From the NCBI RefSeq assembly GCF_049331405.1, contig NZ_CP186275.1, positions 248,001 to 312,000 on the forward strand: a stretch of 64,000 bases of DNA. The letters run 5' to 3'. Positions 27,141 to 36,003 of this stretch are shown here, in pieces. Numbering within the stretch: position 1 is the first letter of the stretch; each line of letters opens with the position of its first letter. Under the pieces are notes generated by a model, which had not been told where the DNA came from, did no database searches, and worked only from the letters and a program-made list of their open reading frames with translations. The position numbers and the translations under genes were made by a program. Source of the stretch: PoT sp049331405 (GTDB taxonomy: Bacteria; Planctomycetota; Planctomycetia; Isosphaerales; Isosphaeraceae).

Positions 27141-28790
27141 TCAATTGACCTTGAGGTCCGATCTCGTGATGGCCGATCCTGGGCCCCCACCCTCTGAAGC
27201 AGCCGGCGCCGGGGATCGACGCGAGATTCGTCCGCCGGGCGGCACCGACTGGAATCCGCCGAAGTTGCCTCCTCCTCCTCCGAGCCCGCCGCCGCCACCG
27301 CCGCCGAGGCCGCCGCCGCCCCCGAGGCCGCCGCCACCGCCGAGGCCGCCGCCACCGCCGAACCCGCCCACGCCGCCGCCGCCTCCACGGATGAGGGAGA
27401 TCGGGATGATGGCGAGGTCGGCGACCGGATAGACCCGGATCTCCGTCGGGGTGTCCTCGGCGCGCTCGGAGGTGATGGTCAGGAGGCCATCCTTGACCGT
27501 GTACGTGAGGCTGAGCTGCTTGAGGATCAGGCGAAGCGTCGTCCTCAGCGGCACGCCCTCGAGGTCGAGGGTGACCGGCGAGGACATCGTCCTCTCAGCC
27601 TCCTGCAGGCCGACGGGGTCGACATAGACCGGGATTCCCGCGTCATTGGCCCCTGTCGTGGCCGTCTTGATGTACTTCAGGACTTCCTCGAACGGCGTCT
27701 CGTTCGGGAAGGACATCGTGATCGGCTCGTTGAGCTTCTCGATGATGTTCTTCGTCTTCGGGTCGCGGTCGAGCAAGTCGACGGCCTTGCCGTAGCGCCT
27801 GATCCGCTTCTCCGAGAGGGTCCGCCAGATGTCAGCGTCGGAGTACTCGATCGTGATCGTGTCCGGGAACGGGACGGCGGCTCGCTCCGCGTCCTGCATC
27901 GAGAGCATGAAGCGGAACTCCTTGAGCTGTTCATACGCCAATTCCTGGGCGAGGAACCCGGTCGTCGAGGCGACGAAGACGCCGGCCCGGGGGGTCGGGT
28001 CGTCCGGCACGAGGGCGCGGGCCTTCTGGGCGAGCAGGCGGGCCTCGTAAAACGGCGCCGTGGTGGCGACGATGTCGCCGGTGCCGCCGTTGAACAGGAC
28101 GTTGTACTGGCCCTGGGCCATCAGGCTGTCGAACTGGATCATGATGGTGCTGACCGTGTCGTGGTTGCGGGTCAGCAGGTCCTGGGCTCGGACCTGCTGC
28201 TCGGCCGCCGCTTCGACTCGAAGCCTCTCGGCGCGATCCTGGACGATCCGCTCCTCAGCCCGTACCGTCGCGATGAGCTGGGCCTGGATCTCGCGGTCGA
28301 GGGCGAGGCGATCCGGCTCGCCGACGGCGGTCGAGGACCGGACCACCGTCTGGGCGAGCCGGAGGGCGTTGAGGGCGGCCTCGGGCTGGCCGGCCGCGAC
28401 GAGGTCGCGGGCCGCCTGCTCGCGCTGGCGGATGTCGGCCGCCAGTTGCTGCCGCATCACCTCGGCGGTGCGCTCAGCTTCCTCGATGGTGGCCGAGCCC
28501 TGGGCAGGTTCGGTCCCCTGCCCTGTTTTGGACGAGGCGAGCCGCGTCCCAACCAGGGCTTGAAGCTGCCGACTGGCCTCTCCGTTCCCCGGGTCGATTT
28601 CCAGGGCCTTGCGGAAGAACCGCTCGGCGTCCTCGTCGCTGCGGGCGAGCAGGGCCTGACGCCCCAGCCCGGTCAACTGGGCCGAAAGAGGTCGCGAGGG
28701 TGTTTCGGCCCCCGCGACCGGGGCGGCGAGGCCCAGGCCGCAGAGGAGCCCGAGGCCCCTCTTCACGTAAAATTTCACTGATTTCTTCAC
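27141..28790 (-). CDS. Exported TPR protein with secretin/TonB-type STN domain and Gly-rich tail
   Basis: A 549-aa protein with a signal peptide (RGLGLLCGLGLAAPVAGA), a TPR-like unit (SDEDAERFFRKALEIDPGNG), long helical or coiled segments, and a domain at about 335-460 that resembles the secretin and TonB short N-terminal (STN) domain (TMSFPNETPFEEVLKYIKTA, then VTLDLEGVPLRTTLRLILKQ). A poly-glycine block and a basic Ser/Pro tail end the protein. Planctomycetes have many such secretin-domain proteins without the pore; a periplasmic scaffold role is inferred. The GTG start at 28790 is supported by AGAGGA 7 bases upstream; no ATG is nearby. A TTGCAG-17-TATATG element lies at 28808-28836 but would leave an unusually short leader. 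Confidence 0.85.
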   Translation of the reverse strand: MKKSVKFYVKRGLGLLCGLGLAAPVAGAETPSRPLSAQLTGLGRQALLARSDEDAERFFRKALEIDPGNGEASRQLQALVGTRLASSKTGQGTEPAQGSATIEEAERTAEVMRQQLAADIRQREQAARDLVAAGQPEAALNALRLAQTVVRSSTAVGEPDRLALDREIQAQLIATVRAEERIVQDRAERLRVEAAAEQQVRAQDLLTRNHDTVSTIMIQFDSLMAQGQYNVLFNGGTGDIVATTAPFYEARLLAQKARALVPDDPTPRAGVFVASTTGFLAQELAYEQLKEFRFMLSMQDAERAAVPFPDTITIEYSDADIWRTLSEKRIRRYGKAVDLLDRDPKTKNIIEKLNEPITMSFPNETPFEEVLKYIKTATTGANDAGIPVYVDPVGLQEAERTMSSPVTLDLEGVPLRTTLRLILKQLSLTYTVKDGLLTITSERAEDTPTEIRVYPVADLAIIPISLIRGGGGGVGGFGGGGGLGGGGGLGGGGGLGGGGGGGLGGGGGNFGGFQSVPPGGRISRRSPAPAASEGGGPGSAITRSDLKVN

Positions 28791-28955
28791 GATATGATCC
28801 TCTTGCTCATATAATGATCCCGATCTCTGGCTGCAACCCCGGGGCGCAGCGTCTCCCCGGGCCGTCTTACGGCGGCCTTGATCCCCGGGCGGACGCCCCC
28901 CTCGCCGGCCTCGCGCCCATGGCGAGCGGCTTGCGAAATGCGCGCGGTGGTCGGG

Positions 28956-28983
28956 GACGAAGCCTCGGGGGCGAGGCTTCGTC
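28956..28983. terminator. 12-bp perfect hairpin after the sigma/anti-sigma operon
   Basis: GACGAAGCCTCG-GGGG-CGAGGCTTCGTC. It lies about 90 bases beyond the anti-sigma gene stop on the minus strand and upstream of the STN gene, so termination of the sigma operon is the likely role. There is no U-tract. A nearby AT-rich direct repeat ATGATA (29001-29006 and 29012-29017) may be regulatory. Confidence 0.55.
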
Positions 28984-29071
28984 GCGTCTAGCGGACTTTT
29001 ATGATAGAGATATGATAAATTCCCGTTCGACGAATCTCGGCGTCGTCAACGCGGTGCGATTCCCGAGGCCC

Positions 29072-29440
29072 TCAGTAGGGGGGCGTCGCGGGGGGTCCCG
29101 AGGCGTCGGGGCCGTGGCAGGAATCGTCCGCGTCCTTGAGTGCCACCTCGAGGCGGTGGCGGATATCCGCCGGCAGCGAGAACGCCGCGAGCTTCTCGCC
29201 CCCCTCCCCCCTCGAGCGGAGTAGGCGGAGAGCCCTCGTCAACGACCGGGACTGCTTCCGGAATCGCCGACATCCCGGGCAATAGAGTTGATGGGCATTC
29301 ACCGACCAGGTCTCCCAGAGGGGTCGTGGCCCGTCCAGCGACCCGGCCTCGGATTTCGCCACGCGTTCGCAGGAGGCCCACATCCAGGAGAGGGCCTCGA
29401 GGGCCCCGGATTTGCGATCTCGATCGTCGCGATTCTCCAC
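29072..29440 (-). CDS. Putative zinc-finger anti-sigma factor
   Basis: A 122-aa protein encoded 4 bases after the ECF sigma gene. The central motif VNAHQLYCPGCRRFRKQ gives an H-x3-C-x2-C zinc-binding pattern as in ZAS-type anti-sigma factors; no transmembrane helix is visible, so it would be a soluble form. The start is GTG 29440, with AAAGGA 9 bases upstream. Role by position and motif: it would bind and inhibit the preceding sigma factor and release it on a redox or zinc change. The rest of the sequence is not recognisable. Confidence 0.7.
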   Translation of the reverse strand: MENRDDRDRKSGALEALSWMWASCERVAKSEAGSLDGPRPLWETWSVNAHQLYCPGCRRFRKQSRSLTRALRLLRSRGEGGEKLAAFSLPADIRHRLEVALKDADDSCHGPDASGPPATPPY

Positions 29441-29444
29441 GTCT

Positions 29445-30089
29445 TCAGATCCTTTCGGGCGCGTGTTGCGGGGGGGCGGACCAGGCGAGGGGCGCGGGGC
29501 TCCCGCGACCCTCCGTCCGTCCCTGGAACCAGCGGATTTCCAGGCAGCGCCTGAGGAGGAGGCGGGCCCGGTAGAGCCGCACGGACAGGTTTTCCATGGA
29601 AATGTTCATGTCATCGCAGATCGATTCCCGGCTCGCCCCCTCGACCTCGAGGTCGAGGAAGACGTCGGCCAGGTGGGGGGGCATCTCCGCGATGCATCCC
29701 CCCAGGACCTCCCAGAATTCCAGCCGCTCGTATTCCCGGAGCGGGTCGCTCTTCCAGGCCGACGGCGCCGGCCGCCACGAGCCGCGGCGGTCGAAGGGCC
29801 CGGATGCCGTCGCTCCCCCCTCGGGCGGCTCGCGAGACTCCCGGCGACGCTCTCGGCCCGACCTCCGATGGTGATCCAGAATCTTATGCTTGAGTATGGC
29901 GATGAGCCACGTTCGGACCGACGATCGGCCGCCGAAGGCGTCCCGGGTCCGGAGCGCCTCGAGGAAGGCCTCCTGCACCAGGTCGGCCGCGACCTCCGGG
30001 TCCCCGACTCGCAGGATCGCGAACCGGTAGAGGCTGTCGCCGTGCCGCTCCACCCAGGTCTCGGGCTCGAGTTCCGATCGATTCCCCAT
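29445..30089 (-). CDS. ECF RNA polymerase sigma factor
   Basis: A 214-aa sigma-70 family protein. Region 2 is at about residues 10-80 (SLYRFAILRVGDPEVAADLV, QEAFLEALRTRDAF, SVRTWLIAILKHKILDHHRR). Region 4 is at about 130-195 (IAEMPPHLADVFLDLEVEGA, then SVRLYRARLLLRRCLEIRWF). It resembles the group typed as sigma-70 family RNA polymerase sigma factors with a following zinc-finger gene. The ATG at 30089 is used; the open frame continues upstream to 30152 without similarity. The target promoters cannot be told from this window. Confidence 0.9.
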   Translation of the reverse strand: MGNRSELEPETWVERHGDSLYRFAILRVGDPEVAADLVQEAFLEALRTRDAFGGRSSVRTWLIAILKHKILDHHRRSGRERRRESREPPEGGATASGPFDRRGSWRPAPSAWKSDPLREYERLEFWEVLGGCIAEMPPHLADVFLDLEVEGASRESICDDMNISMENLSVRLYRARLLLRRCLEIRWFQGRTEGRGSPAPLAWSAPPQHAPERI

Positions 30090-30566
30090 CGCTTGTGGCC
30101 CACCCCAGATAACGCAAGGCATTGATTGTTTGAAGATCCGTTCACGTCTCAACGCCTATTCGCCTCCCGACGAACTCTAGACGTCCGACCTCGCCGTTTC
30201 ATTCGAGGACATCTCGAGCGATTCCTCGGTTAGTCGCGGAGCCCGGCGCGGGATAACAGGAAAACCGCCGCCCCGGGCCGGGAGCCACCCCCCTGCTCCC
30301 CGGCCATCTCCCACGCCCCTTCGTGGCGGCCACGAACAGCCGTGGGATGTTCGTGGGCACCTCACGCCTTCGGGAGGGCCTGGACGATACCCATGTCCAC
30401 TCGATTCAGCTCTGGGTTCCGATTTTCACGATTCCGGGGATTATTCGGACAGATTGGCGAGGTCCCGACGACTAATCGCCCGTCGTCGGCCGAGGAGCGG
30501 CCGGCACCTGCGATTTCCCCTCGAAAATGGGATCTCCCGCCACCGCCTTTTCGAAAGGAGTACGCC
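30090..30566. other. Divergent intergenic region with one hairpin
   Basis: No gene is supported between the ECF sigma gene (minus) and the PEP-CTERM gene (plus). CCACGAACA (30330-30338) and TGTTCGTGG (30348-30356) form a 9-bp stem with a 9-base loop, a possible operator or attenuator. I saw no clear -35/-10 pair. Confidence 0.35.
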
Positions 30567-31394
30567 ATGATCAACAGCGTCCGCACCAGGCGAGCCCGAT
30601 GGGCCGCCCTCTCGGCCTCTTTCGTCGTCACCCTGGCCGCATCCCGCACGGGGTCCGCCGCCCCGCTCCAGATCACGGTGACGAACGACCAGGCCCCGGG
30701 CGGGTTCGCCCTGTCGCCGCTCTGGCTCGCCGCCCAGGATGGGAGCGTTGCGACGTTCAGCCCCGGGTCGACGGCCTCGTCTTCCCTGCAAGCCCTCGCC
30801 GAGTTGGGGGACTCCTCAAAGTTGTCGGCCGCATTCGCCGGCCAGGGTTCGCAGGCCCTCGCGGGCACGACGCAGTTGACGCCCGGGTCGTCGGCTTCGA
30901 CGGTCCTCGACGTCGCCAACCCGGCGACCGACCGCTACCTGAATTTCGGCGCGATGGTGGTCCCGTCGAACGACTTCTTCCTAGGCAACTCCGACGCGAA
31001 GGGTTTCCAGCTCTTCGACGCGGGCGGCCATTTCGTCGGACCCACGACGATCCAGATCTTCGGCCACAACGTCTGGGACGCGGGGACCGAGGTCAACAAC
31101 ATCCAGTTCGGCGCCGCGTTCGTCGTGGGCGACAACGCCGCGGATCACGTGGATCAGAACGGTGTCATCTCGCCCGTCTTCGGCGGGGCGACCGACCCGA
31201 GCGCCTACCTGAATAGCATCCTCGGTAAGGCCACACCGAAGGGTTACGACATCTCCCACCTGATCTCGTCGGACGACCTGATCGCCACGATCCAGATCTC
31301 CGCCGTCCCCGAGCCCTCGACCTTCGCCGTGCTCGGCCTGGGGATCATGGCCATGCTGCGCAAGGCCCTCCCCGGGAGGCGGTCGATCCCCTGA
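30567..31394 (+). CDS. Spondin-domain PEP-CTERM protein
   Basis: A 275-aa exported protein. A signal peptide (about residues 1-34) is followed by a spondin-N-like domain (ITVTNDQAPGGFALSPLWLA; VPSNDFFLGNSDAKGFQLFD; FGHNVWDAGTEVNN). The C-terminus has the PEP-CTERM sorting signal VPEPSTFAVLGLGIMAML followed by basic residues KALPGRR, so it is expected to be processed by an exosortase and delivered to the surface or matrix. The ATG at 30567 has an ideal AAGGAG 6 bases upstream; the open frame before it is not coding-like. The exosortase itself is not in this window. Confidence 0.92.
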   Translation: MINSVRTRRARWAALSASFVVTLAASRTGSAAPLQITVTNDQAPGGFALSPLWLAAQDGSVATFSPGSTASSSLQALAELGDSSKLSAAFAGQGSQALAGTTQLTPGSSASTVLDVANPATDRYLNFGAMVVPSNDFFLGNSDAKGFQLFDAGGHFVGPTTIQIFGHNVWDAGTEVNNIQFGAAFVVGDNAADHVDQNGVISPVFGGATDPSAYLNSILGKATPKGYDISHLISSDDLIATIQISAVPEPSTFAVLGLGIMAMLRKALPGRRSIP

Positions 31395-31420
31395 TCGATC
31401 CCCCCTCATCTCGAAAGGAG

Positions 31421-31499
31421 CCCTCGTGCCTTCGCGGCACAAGCGAAGGCCCGAGGGCATCTCCGCGCCCTCGTGCGGGCCCGAGTGCGAACCCGCACG
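31421..31499 (+). terminator. Two tandem hairpins after the PEP-CTERM gene
   Basis: The first hairpin (31421-31457) pairs CCCTCG-t-GCCTTCGC with GCGAAGGC-c-CGAGGG, 14 bp with one mismatch. The second (31472-31499) pairs CGTGCGGG with CCCGCACG. Neither has a U-tract. They end the spondin gene transcript by position. Confidence 0.55.
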
Positions 31500-31589
31500 C
31501 CCCCTGCTCGCCCGGCCCGAGGGAAGCGGGCCGAAGTGACTGCTCTCTGGACGCCCGGCATCCCTGGTTGAGACCGGTGGACTCGACCA

Positions 31590-32057
31590 GTGATCACCCC
31601 GGAGGTTCGCCATGCGGGTCGCATCCCCCCACTCTGCGTTCGCATCGCCGTCCTGGCCGGGGCCTCCGGGCCGATGGCCATCGCCAGGTGGGCCGAGATC
31701 AAGGAGGGACTCCTCGTCTCCGTCCTGCCGCTGCCCAACGGCATGCCGGTGGGCGCGGACGCGAAGGCGTTCTCGCATGAGGTCCGATCGCATTGGGGCG
31801 TGGAGAACGGCTGCTACTGGACCCTGGACGTGACGTACCGCGAGGATGAGTCACGAGTGCGGGAGAGGCACCTTCGCGAGAACCTGGCGTGGCTGAACCG
31901 ATTCAGCTTGTTGCTGCTGAACCGGCACCCCGGGCGCGAGAGCGTGGCGATGAAGCGTCGTGGATGCGGCTGGAGCGATGACTATCTAATGGGAGAAATC
32001 ATTGTATTACAATCCAACCCTCGTCGAGGGATGGATCAACCCCCGCGCGGTCAGTGA
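31590..32057 (+). pseudogene. ISAs1-family transposase remnant with internal deletion
   Basis: The frame joins an N-terminal piece of an ISAs1 transposase (IAVLAGASGPMAIARWAEIK, VLPLPNGMP) directly to the C-terminal piece (VRSHWGVENGCYWTLDVTYR, EDESRVRERHLRENLAWLNR, MKRRGCGWSDDYLMGEII). Roughly the middle two thirds, including most catalytic residues, is missing, so this is an internally deleted relic. Its 3' end overlaps the end of the truncated winged-helix gene on the other strand. No terminal repeats were identified. Confidence 0.8.
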
Positions 32058-32228
32058 TGTGAGATGACGCCCTACGAGAAAGGGTGTGGCCTGGAACCGG
32101 ATGGACAATGAGGCAGCGTCCCAGTCCCTGGCCAGGTCTTCTCCCAGGAGTCGCAGGATCTCGAGCTGCTCGACCGACTCGATATTCAAAGTCATGAATG
32201 CGAGGAGATCTTCGGGGAAAGGCTCCAT
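32007..32228 (-). pseudogene. Truncated winged-helix-like regulator gene
   Basis: A 73-aa reading frame with a good ribosome site (AGGAAGAG) before ATG 32228. Residues 12-65 read like a small planctomycete winged-helix protein (IESVEQLEILRLLGEDLARD, then PFLVGRHLTSLTARGLI). It loses similarity and stops just where the ISAs1 remnant begins, so the C-terminus appears to have been removed by that insertion or deletion event. Whether the fragment is still made is unknown. Confidence 0.5.
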
Positions 32229-32389
32229 GATCTCTTCCTATTCTTGCACGCTCCTGTGCGAGCTCGGACAGGGTGGGTTGCATGGGTCGCCGCGGAGGAA
32301 CGCCTTCTTGCACGACCGATTCCGCGATCGTCTTGAGCGGGACCGCAAATTCACCGCGTCGCGACATCGCCAAACCGAACGCACTTCGA

Positions 32390-33235
32390 CTATCCGAATG
32401 CCTCGGGATCTGCAGAGGGGCCGGATCGTCGTAGTCCACGACCGTCCTCCCTCCGCGAGACGATCGAGAGCCAGAGAAGGAAGCTAGCCACACGCTTTGT
32501 GTCTCGGATGCAATAAGCGGCCTCGGTTGAACGGTCCTCGCCGACGCGGATGCTGAATCGAGGCCCTACTTCCTTGAACGCATCCTCGTCCGTGACGTCA
32601 TCGCCGATGTAAATCGTGATGCTTTTTTCCGCCCAGAGCTGCTCGAGGAGCCATCGCACGGCGCGACCCTTGTGCCATCCGACCCGGGGGCGGACCTCCC
32701 AGACCATCTTCCCCGGCGAGACCGCGAAATCCGGGTGGCCTTCGGAGACCAAGGCCCGGATCGAATCCTCGATCTCCCGGAAGTGCATCGCGAAGGCCTG
32801 GCGATAATGGACCGATGCCGATAGCCCCTTGGACTCGACCAGGATGCCCGGGATCGAGCTGAGGCGCCCCTTGAGTTTTTGATGGATGAGCGCCAGCCGG
32901 CTACGCAACTCCGACGCCGACGGCTCGTTGAAGCTCATCCCGCCCCCGCGGATCTCGAGCCCGTGATTCCCGGCATAGAAGAGCCCCTCGATCCCGACGC
33001 GGTCTCGGACGTCGTCGAGGCCGCGACCGCTCACGATGGCGATGACATAGTCGGGTCGCCTGGATAATTCCTCCAGGATTGTGCGAGTCCCCTCCGGGAG
33101 GCGCGCGGCATCCGGCGTCGGCGCGATGGGCGAGAGGGTCCCATCGAAGTCCAGGAAGAGGAAGATGCGATCCGAGGCGCGCACCGTCTCGCGGATCTCA
33201 TCCAAGGCTTCGGACAGAGGAGATGGTCCTGACAT
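32390..33235 (-). CDS. otsB: Trehalose-6-phosphate phosphatase
   Basis: A 281-aa HAD-family phosphatase that removes phosphate from trehalose 6-phosphate. HAD motif I is FLFLDFDGTLSPIAPTP (nucleophile Asp in DFDGT), motif II region AIVSGRGLDDVRD, then FYAGNHGLEIRG, and the motif III/IV region GKMVWEVRPRVGWHKGRAV with IYIGDDVTDEDAF. The ATG at 33235 lies inside the end of otsA, an overlap of 38 bases, so the two genes are translationally linked in one operon. Confidence 0.95.
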   Translation of the reverse strand: MSGPSPLSEALDEIRETVRASDRIFLFLDFDGTLSPIAPTPDAARLPEGTRTILEELSRRPDYVIAIVSGRGLDDVRDRVGIEGLFYAGNHGLEIRGGGMSFNEPSASELRSRLALIHQKLKGRLSSIPGILVESKGLSASVHYRQAFAMHFREIEDSIRALVSEGHPDFAVSPGKMVWEVRPRVGWHKGRAVRWLLEQLWAEKSITIYIGDDVTDEDAFKEVGPRFSIRVGEDRSTEAAYCIRDTKRVASFLLWLSIVSRREDGRGLRRSGPSADPEAFG

Positions 33236-34766
33236 CGGGCTCCCCGTTGAGAGATGAGTAGTCGACCTCCCGACGAGCGGCGGGGGGCCTGGCCTCGTCC
33301 GCGTCGAGGCGCAGGAGCGTCGAGACGATCTTCCCGGCCCAGCGGTAGGCGTTATTCTCCGCGACGATCTCGCGCATGCGCCGGATGCGGCGGACCCGCT
33401 CCGCCCGGGGCATGTCCAGGGCATCTCGGATCGCGCCGGTAATCTCCTCGATCGCGAATGGGTTGACCTGTATGGCGTCGGTCAGCTCGCGGGCCGCCCC
33501 GGTGAACCGGCTGAGGATCAGGGCCCCATCCTCATCGACGCGGCTGGAGACGAACTCCTTCGCCACGAGATTCATCCCGTCGTGCAGGGAGCTCACGATG
33601 CAGAAATGCGCCAGGCGATGGAGCGCGATCATCTCGGTTTGATTGAAGTGGCGCTTCTCGTAGACGATCGGCCGCCAGGCGCCCGCCCCCCACTTCCAAT
33701 TGATCTGCTCGACGAGGCTATCGATCTCGTCGTCGAGGTCTTGGTAGGCGCGGATGTGGCCGCGGCTGGGCACCCCGGCCTGGAAGTAGACGAGCCGCCC
33801 GCGATACTCCGGCGCGGTCTCGAGGAACCTGTCGATGGCCCTGAGCCGCTCGGGGATCCCCTTGGTGTAGTCGATGCGTTCGATCCCGAGTCCCAGGACC
33901 TTCCTCTCGAGCTTCAGGCGATGACGCCAGCGGATGGCCTCGTGTTCGACCTCGGCGCTCGACGCCAGGGCCTCCTGCCTCTCGAAGTCGATGCTGATCG
34001 GGAACGGCCGGACCCTGGTCGAGTGCCCCGATCGCAGCACTTCCATCACCTCGCGGTCCGTCCTGGCCTCGAGGTTCCTGTCGACGGTCTCGAGGAAGTT
34101 CTGGCAGTGATAGCCGAGGTGGAATCCCAGGAGATCATTGCCGAGCATCCCGTCGAGCAGTTCCTCCTTCCATGGGAACGCCCGGAATGTCTCGGGGTTG
34201 GGCCAGGGGATGTGCCAGAACTGGGCCACGGTCAGTTGCGGATTGCGCCGCTTGAGGATCCGGGGCAGCAGGCCGAAGTGGTAATCCTGGATGAAGACGA
34301 TGGCCGGGCCGCCGTCCGCCTCGCGCAGGATGGCCTCCGCGAAGACCTCATTGACCTCCCGATAGGCCCGCCAGTGCGCGGGATCGAAGCTCGGCCGCGT
34401 GAAGACGACGTGGCACAAGGGCCACAGGCCGCTATTGGCCAGGCCGTGATAATAGCCTTCCTCCTGCTCCTTGGTCAGCCAGACCCGCCGCAGCGTGTAC
34501 CGAGGGCTCTCCGGGGGCACCCTCACGCGGTCGTCGGCGTCCACCGTCAGCCGATCGGCGTCCCCCGAGCCGTGGGCCACCCAGGTCCCGCCGCAGGCCT
34601 GCATCATCGGGTCGAGCGCGGTCGCCATCCCGCTGGCCGGGCGCATGCATTCGACGACATCCCCGACATATCGGTGGATGTAAGGTTCGCGATTGGCAAC
34701 GACGATGAGCCGCTGGCCCTTCAGGCCGCCGGCGATCAACTCGTGCAGGAGGCTCCGATTCCACAT
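33198..34766 (-). CDS. otsA: Trehalose-6-phosphate synthase (GT20)
   Basis: About 522 aa, glycosyltransferase family 20, joining UDP-glucose (or another NDP-glucose) and glucose 6-phosphate. Motifs: RLIVVANREPYIH at the N-terminus, IQDYHFGLLPRIL, FWHIPWPNPETFR, LLGFHLGYHCQNFLETV, GIERIDYTKGIPERLRAIDR, and SSLHDGMNLVAKEFV. It is upstream of and overlaps otsB; the pair makes the osmoprotectant trehalose. ATG 34766 is preferred, with GGAG 9 bases upstream; ATG 34817 is possible. An FHA gene lies upstream on the same strand. Confidence 0.94.
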   Translation of the reverse strand: MWNRSLLHELIAGGLKGQRLIVVANREPYIHRYVGDVVECMRPASGMATALDPMMQACGGTWVAHGSGDADRLTVDADDRVRVPPESPRYTLRRVWLTKEQEEGYYHGLANSGLWPLCHVVFTRPSFDPAHWRAYREVNEVFAEAILREADGGPAIVFIQDYHFGLLPRILKRRNPQLTVAQFWHIPWPNPETFRAFPWKEELLDGMLGNDLLGFHLGYHCQNFLETVDRNLEARTDREVMEVLRSGHSTRVRPFPISIDFERQEALASSAEVEHEAIRWRHRLKLERKVLGLGIERIDYTKGIPERLRAIDRFLETAPEYRGRLVYFQAGVPSRGHIRAYQDLDDEIDSLVEQINWKWGAGAWRPIVYEKRHFNQTEMIALHRLAHFCIVSSLHDGMNLVAKEFVSSRVDEDGALILSRFTGAARELTDAIQVNPFAIEEITGAIRDALDMPRAERVRRIRRMREIVAENNAYRWAGKIVSTLLRLDADEARPPAARREVDYSSLNGEPDVRTISSVRSLG

Positions 34767-34895
34767 GAATTTCGACTCCGGAGATTTGGGCCGGCATTTG
34801 TTCGGAGCGGCCGCCATGGGGCGGCCGCGTCGAGGCGGGGCTGCTCGGCCGCACGGGCCGTTCTGCTACAGGCCGGTATTCGGGCGGGAGGCGTT

Positions 34896-35396
34896 TTATC
34901 CTCGGCGAACGGACATTTCCTTGAGCAGGTCGAAGGCGGCGGAGTCGGCCTCGGCGGCGGCCCGGCGATCTCCGCGCGCGGATTGGGGCCGGCTCCCTTC
35001 AGCCCCGGGTTCGAGGCCCGGGTCTTCTTCGGCCCCTTCTGATTCGTCGGATAGCCATGCCGCGATCTGATCCTCGGAGAGTCCCCTCTTGCGCCAGGGC
35101 CGACCCTGCTCCTCCAGCATCGCGGTCACCGACAAGGGGCCGATCTCGATGCGATCGCCGCTCCGGAGCGAGACCGGGCCGGTGAGCCGTCGCCCGTTGA
35201 CCCGCGTGCCGTTCGCGCTGCCGAGGTCTGCGATCATTGCGAGGCCGGGCCGTATCCGGAGTTCGGCATGACGCGGGCTGACTTCCTCGCTCAGGGGGCG
35301 GAGCTGGCATGCCGAGTCGCGGCCGATGAGGAAGCTCCTCGAGGTGATCGTGATCGCCTTTCCGCTCGCCTTTCCGCGATTGATGATGAGTTTCAT
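34896..35396 (-). CDS. FHA-domain protein
   Basis: A 166-aa protein whose first 95 residues form a forkhead-associated domain: RSFLIGRDSACQLRP, EEVSPRHAELRI and LGSANGTRVNGRRLTGPVSL give the usual GR, SxxH and NGT phosphothreonine-binding pattern. The C-terminal 70 residues are acidic and low in complexity. Such proteins read Ser/Thr kinase signals; no kinase gene is near. It is encoded 130 bases upstream of otsA on the same strand. ATG 35396 is chosen because the domain begins directly there. Confidence 0.9.
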   Translation of the reverse strand: MKLIINRGKASGKAITITSRSFLIGRDSACQLRPLSEEVSPRHAELRIRPGLAMIADLGSANGTRVNGRRLTGPVSLRSGDRIEIGPLSVTAMLEEQGRPWRKRGLSEDQIAAWLSDESEGAEEDPGLEPGAEGSRPQSARGDRRAAAEADSAAFDLLKEMSVRRG

Positions 35397-36003
35397 GGTA
35401 CTGGCTCGACTCCTGGAGGAGACCGGGGCCATCGCCGAGGAACGATCCGAAGTGAGATGGCCGATGCCAGTCCTCCTCGGTTGGCGCCCGTTAGAAATGG
35501 ATGTGGGCGGTCGGCTCGTCCCGATCGCGATGACCGGGCGATGGCCGCCGTGTCCCCTCCGCCGGCGCGTTCAAGGTGCGGGCCGGATAGCCGACGAGAG
35601 GGGAACACGGGGCCGGCCGACGGGCGGCATCGCCCGCCGGGTTAAGATTCAAAGATCATGGAGTTTGTGATCAAGCAAGTCATTCACTCCGCAAGGTGAT
35701 CGGAATGGCACGCGGCCGGGGCCTGCATTCATCAAGAAGTGGACGCGCGTCGAAGGGCACTGGCCCGAGCGGGAAGGCCGGGCGGCGAAAAGTACGCCTT
35801 GAGCCGGCCCACCCTCGGTGCCCTCGGGCTCTCCAATTAAGTATCCGGGAGGGGCGAGGTTGGGGCGATCGGCAGGATGCGAGAAATGCCTGAGTATTCC
35901 GCGAGGCGAAGAGTAGGCCGATGGCTTACACGACTCAGGGAATTCCCTGATGTCCCGCGGAGGAACCGGGGCTCGCGATTGCGGCAATCATGCGCCCGAG
36001 GGA
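35397..36003. other. 607-base stretch with no supported gene
   Basis: Short frames here have no coding-like sequence and no similarity I recognise. The area around 35641-35700 is locally AT-richer and may carry the promoter of the FHA-otsAB group on the minus strand, but no element can be defined. Confidence 0.3.

Noticed and set aside
26390..27390. Repeat-rich blocks that could look like a CRISPR array
   Set aside because: The repeats are imperfect glycine-codon runs inside two open frames with no fixed spacer. The same reasoning excludes the 102-bp periodic TPR gene at 52339-55254. No cas gene is present.
28808..28836. TTGCAG-17-TATATG promoter for the STN gene
   Set aside because: Transcription would begin about 11 bases before the start codon, within the ribosome site. 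The match is probably coincidental.
31427..31540. A 37-codon GTG-start ORF after AAAGGAG
   Set aside because: It lies across the strong tandem hairpins that end the PEP-CTERM gene, is Pro/Arg/Cys-rich and resembles no protein.
35696..35893. A 65-aa plus-strand ORF in the 600-base gap
   Set aside because: Arg/Gly-rich composition, no ribosome site and no similarity; typical of random open frames in GC-rich DNA.
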